Of a stretch of DNA of 64,000 nt, positions 62,291 through 64,000 are shown in pieces (the first letter of the stretch is position 1; each line of letters opens with the position of its first letter). Both the position numbers and the translations under genes were made by a program. This DNA is from Cucumis sativus. Taxonomy: Eukaryota; Streptophyta; Magnoliopsida; Cucurbitales; Cucurbitaceae. The notes under the pieces are model-generated. The model did no database searches, was not told where the DNA came from, and worked only from the letters and a program-made list of their open reading frames with translations. Location: contig NC_026656.2 in assembly GCF_000004075.3 (NCBI RefSeq), positions 13,392,001 through 13,456,000 of the forward strand, read 5' to 3'.

Positions 62291-63006
62291 TGACACAGTT
62301 TAGTTTTATGTAACTTGTGATATTGACTAACTTGTTGCACAATAGAATAAAATGTAGTATTGTTGTTTGTGCCATATTTTTATGAAGAAATGTGTTTCGT
62401 AAAATTGAATTTGTGTTTATGTTTATTTGATGTGATGTGATTCGATATTTAGAACTACTCATCTCATTTACTCTCGATAGATGCGTACGCTTGATGTATT
62501 GAAATGGAGCGTTTGGACATTCTTGAGAAATTGGAATTTTTGAAGAATGGTATATCCAATAACTTAGTCTTCAAAAGTGATTAACTTTATGAGTACTGTT
62601 CGAAAAATTCTTTTCAACTCCTTGGAATATAAAATTTCTAACCCTTCAAATGAATAATAACTTTTTATTTATAAAGTTTTTAGGTGTACTTTGTCGATTT
62701 GAACTTAGTTAGTTCATACATCTAACACTTTGACCCAATTAATTGAATTTTGGTTTTATTTCTAATATATGTATTCAATTTCAATTTAGAACACTTGTCA
62801 ATTAATTGGTTTCAAATATGATGATTTGTAATTTCATCATTAATGACAACTTGTGATTGATTCAAAATTTCCCATTTAACGAGTACGTATTAAAAAAATG
62901 AACCGTACATCATATGAAGAAATTTTTGTATGGTAGTATAGTATATATATTCATTCAATCCAAATAATATATCATGTAACATAATAAATGTTTGACAACA
63001 ATAATA

Positions 63007-63623
63007 TTAGTCATACAAAGTTATCCTACCAACTAAAAACATTCCTTGTTCCATTACAAAAAATGAGAGATCTTCCAACGCATAAAACTGTCGGGAGATA
63101 TACAAAAATGTATCGAGAGTTTGTTTATTATTATTATTTTTTAATTCCCAATCAAATTTGTTCTTCTTCCTCCTCTGCAAGAAATAAAAAAATATTGAGA
63201 GGATTGAATTATTGCTTGTGTGAAAAAAGAGTCCAAGCAAATAAACCATGCAACAGTAAAATTAGTAGCATTTTGTTCTTCTGATATACTGATAATTACA
63301 TTGCATAGTTTAGATCATATAAGAATGATGGTCTAAAACTTGGTCAATATTTTATCCATATATCAAGAAAAAACTACCTTGCATGATTTTAGCAATGGTT
63401 GTAAGAATGTTGATATGCAAAAACTAAGATCGATCGACCATTCAACGATGGAACAAAGAAAAACATCAAATCTGCAAGAACGCCCAAAGAAAAATTAGGG
63501 CAAAATTTAAATATAGCTTAAACTTACCCGAAGAGATAGAGGCGGCAACGGTACCGAAAAAGACGAGGACGACGGTGGGTTATCGCGCCGCTCATTATCT
63601 TTAGTCTTCTCTTCGCATACCAT
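63007..63623 (-). CDS. Possible small two-exon gene of unknown function
   Basis: An ATG at 63623 opens 32 codons (MVCEEKTKDNERRDN, then Pro/Ser-rich) in a locally GC-rich patch, ending at a perfect donor CGG|GTAAGT (63528/63527). An acceptor (ttatttcttgcag) ends at 63175. It continues in the same phase with RRKKNKFDWELK and a stop at 63007-63009, giving about 88 aa. The first exon looks genuine by composition and splice context. The second is AT-rich with a poly-Asn run and may be wrong; the gene could instead splice elsewhere. No family recognised. The upstream segment at 63650-63800 would be its promoter. Confidence 0.3.
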
Positions 63624-64000
63624 TTGTTCTCTCTCAAACCCCTCTTCGCATATATGTGAAACAAATTATAAGAGAGATTTTAAATGGGAACTGTCAACAC
63701 TAATTTTGCATCGGGAGAGGACCTATCACATAGACTTACTTAAGTTTGTCTGTAAACTACAGATACTTTCGTACGCTCTCCCATTGTTATATATACTAAT
63801 CATTTTTTTATAGTGTTTATTCATAGATTAGTAAATATATCTGTCAACATCAGCACAAAACATCTATAACTAATGCTTGTACTATCAATGTCAAAGTTAA
63901 AGGTTCAATTTGACCATCCCACGTAGTGTAAAGAAAAAAACCTTGTAATTATATTGTGTGTGAAAACAACTATTAAAACTAATACTTAATAAAATGTTAA
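63624..64000. other. Right edge, AT-rich
   Basis: Probable promoter side of the minus-strand candidate gene. No other feature is supported. Confidence 0.4.

Larger units (their letters stand above)
57349..63006. other. Intergenic region
   Basis: AT-rich DNA after the flavoprotein gene. Local features are listed separately: an inverted-repeat member (58190-58272), a GC-rich islet (58318-58490), a tandem duplication (58943-59150), an exon-like stretch (60150-60410) and a SINE-like head (62200-62290). From 60420 to 62190 only AT-rich DNA with T and A runs is seen. Confidence 0.55.

Noticed and set aside
1..64000. CRISPR array, bacterial operon, phage or a multi-gene biosynthetic cluster
   Set aside because: No regularly spaced repeats, no ribosome-binding-site-led gene runs, and the six genes belong to unrelated plant families with spliceosomal introns.

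Overview
The window is nuclear DNA of a flowering plant, almost certainly a eudicot. Genes are split by GT-AG introns, intergenic DNA is very AT-rich, proteins match plant-specific families, and decayed LINE, LTR, SINE and MITE-like repeats fill the spaces. From the look of the repeats and proteins I guess a cucurbit (Cucumis-like); that is recognition, not proof. No bacterial operon, phage, CRISPR array or viral gene was seen.

Layout. (1) 1.1-9.7 kb, minus strand: a giant ubiquitin-conjugating enzyme of the UBC23/UBE2O type (1142 aa, six coding exons), with a probable 5'-UTR intron that hosts an RNase H remnant of a LINE. (2) 11.4-16.5 kb, minus strand: mitochondrial-type translation initiation factor IF-3 (566 aa, eight exons), with a 90-bp coding minisatellite in its long C-terminal tail and a clean solo LTR with target-site duplication in intron 5. 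(3) 16.5-36.2 kb: a gene desert holding an rDNA relic, MITE-like inverted repeats, a nearly loopless palindrome, tandem duplications and retroelement debris. (4) 36.2-39.6 kb, plus strand: a clade-D PP2C phosphatase (397 aa, four exons) with nested upstream ATGs. (5) 44.8-48.0 kb, plus strand: a DUF630/DUF632 protein (722 aa) with an N-myristoylation signal, preceded by CT and GAA microsatellites. (6) 49.2-51.6 kb, minus strand: CPP1, the chloroplast J-like chaperone of protochlorophyllide oxidoreductase (287 aa). (7) 53.6-57.3 kb, plus strand: a 13-exon FAD-binding amine-oxidase/phytoene-desaturase-like flavoprotein (533 aa). (8) 57.3-64 kb: mostly noncoding, with a GC-rich islet, a 107-bp tandem duplication, an unassigned exon-like segment and, at the right edge, a possible small two-exon gene on the minus strand.

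These are unrelated housekeeping or signalling genes, as is usual in plant chromosomes, and I see no multi-gene system. Exon joins were derived by hand from splice signals and reading-frame continuity. All six main genes keep an open frame across every junction, which is strong internal support. The least ordinary material is the repeat landscape: an rDNA relic that keeps 18S-5.8S-26S order with most of the unit deleted, recurring AT-rich inverted-repeat elements, tRNA-derived SINE copies, and a 74-bp palindrome.
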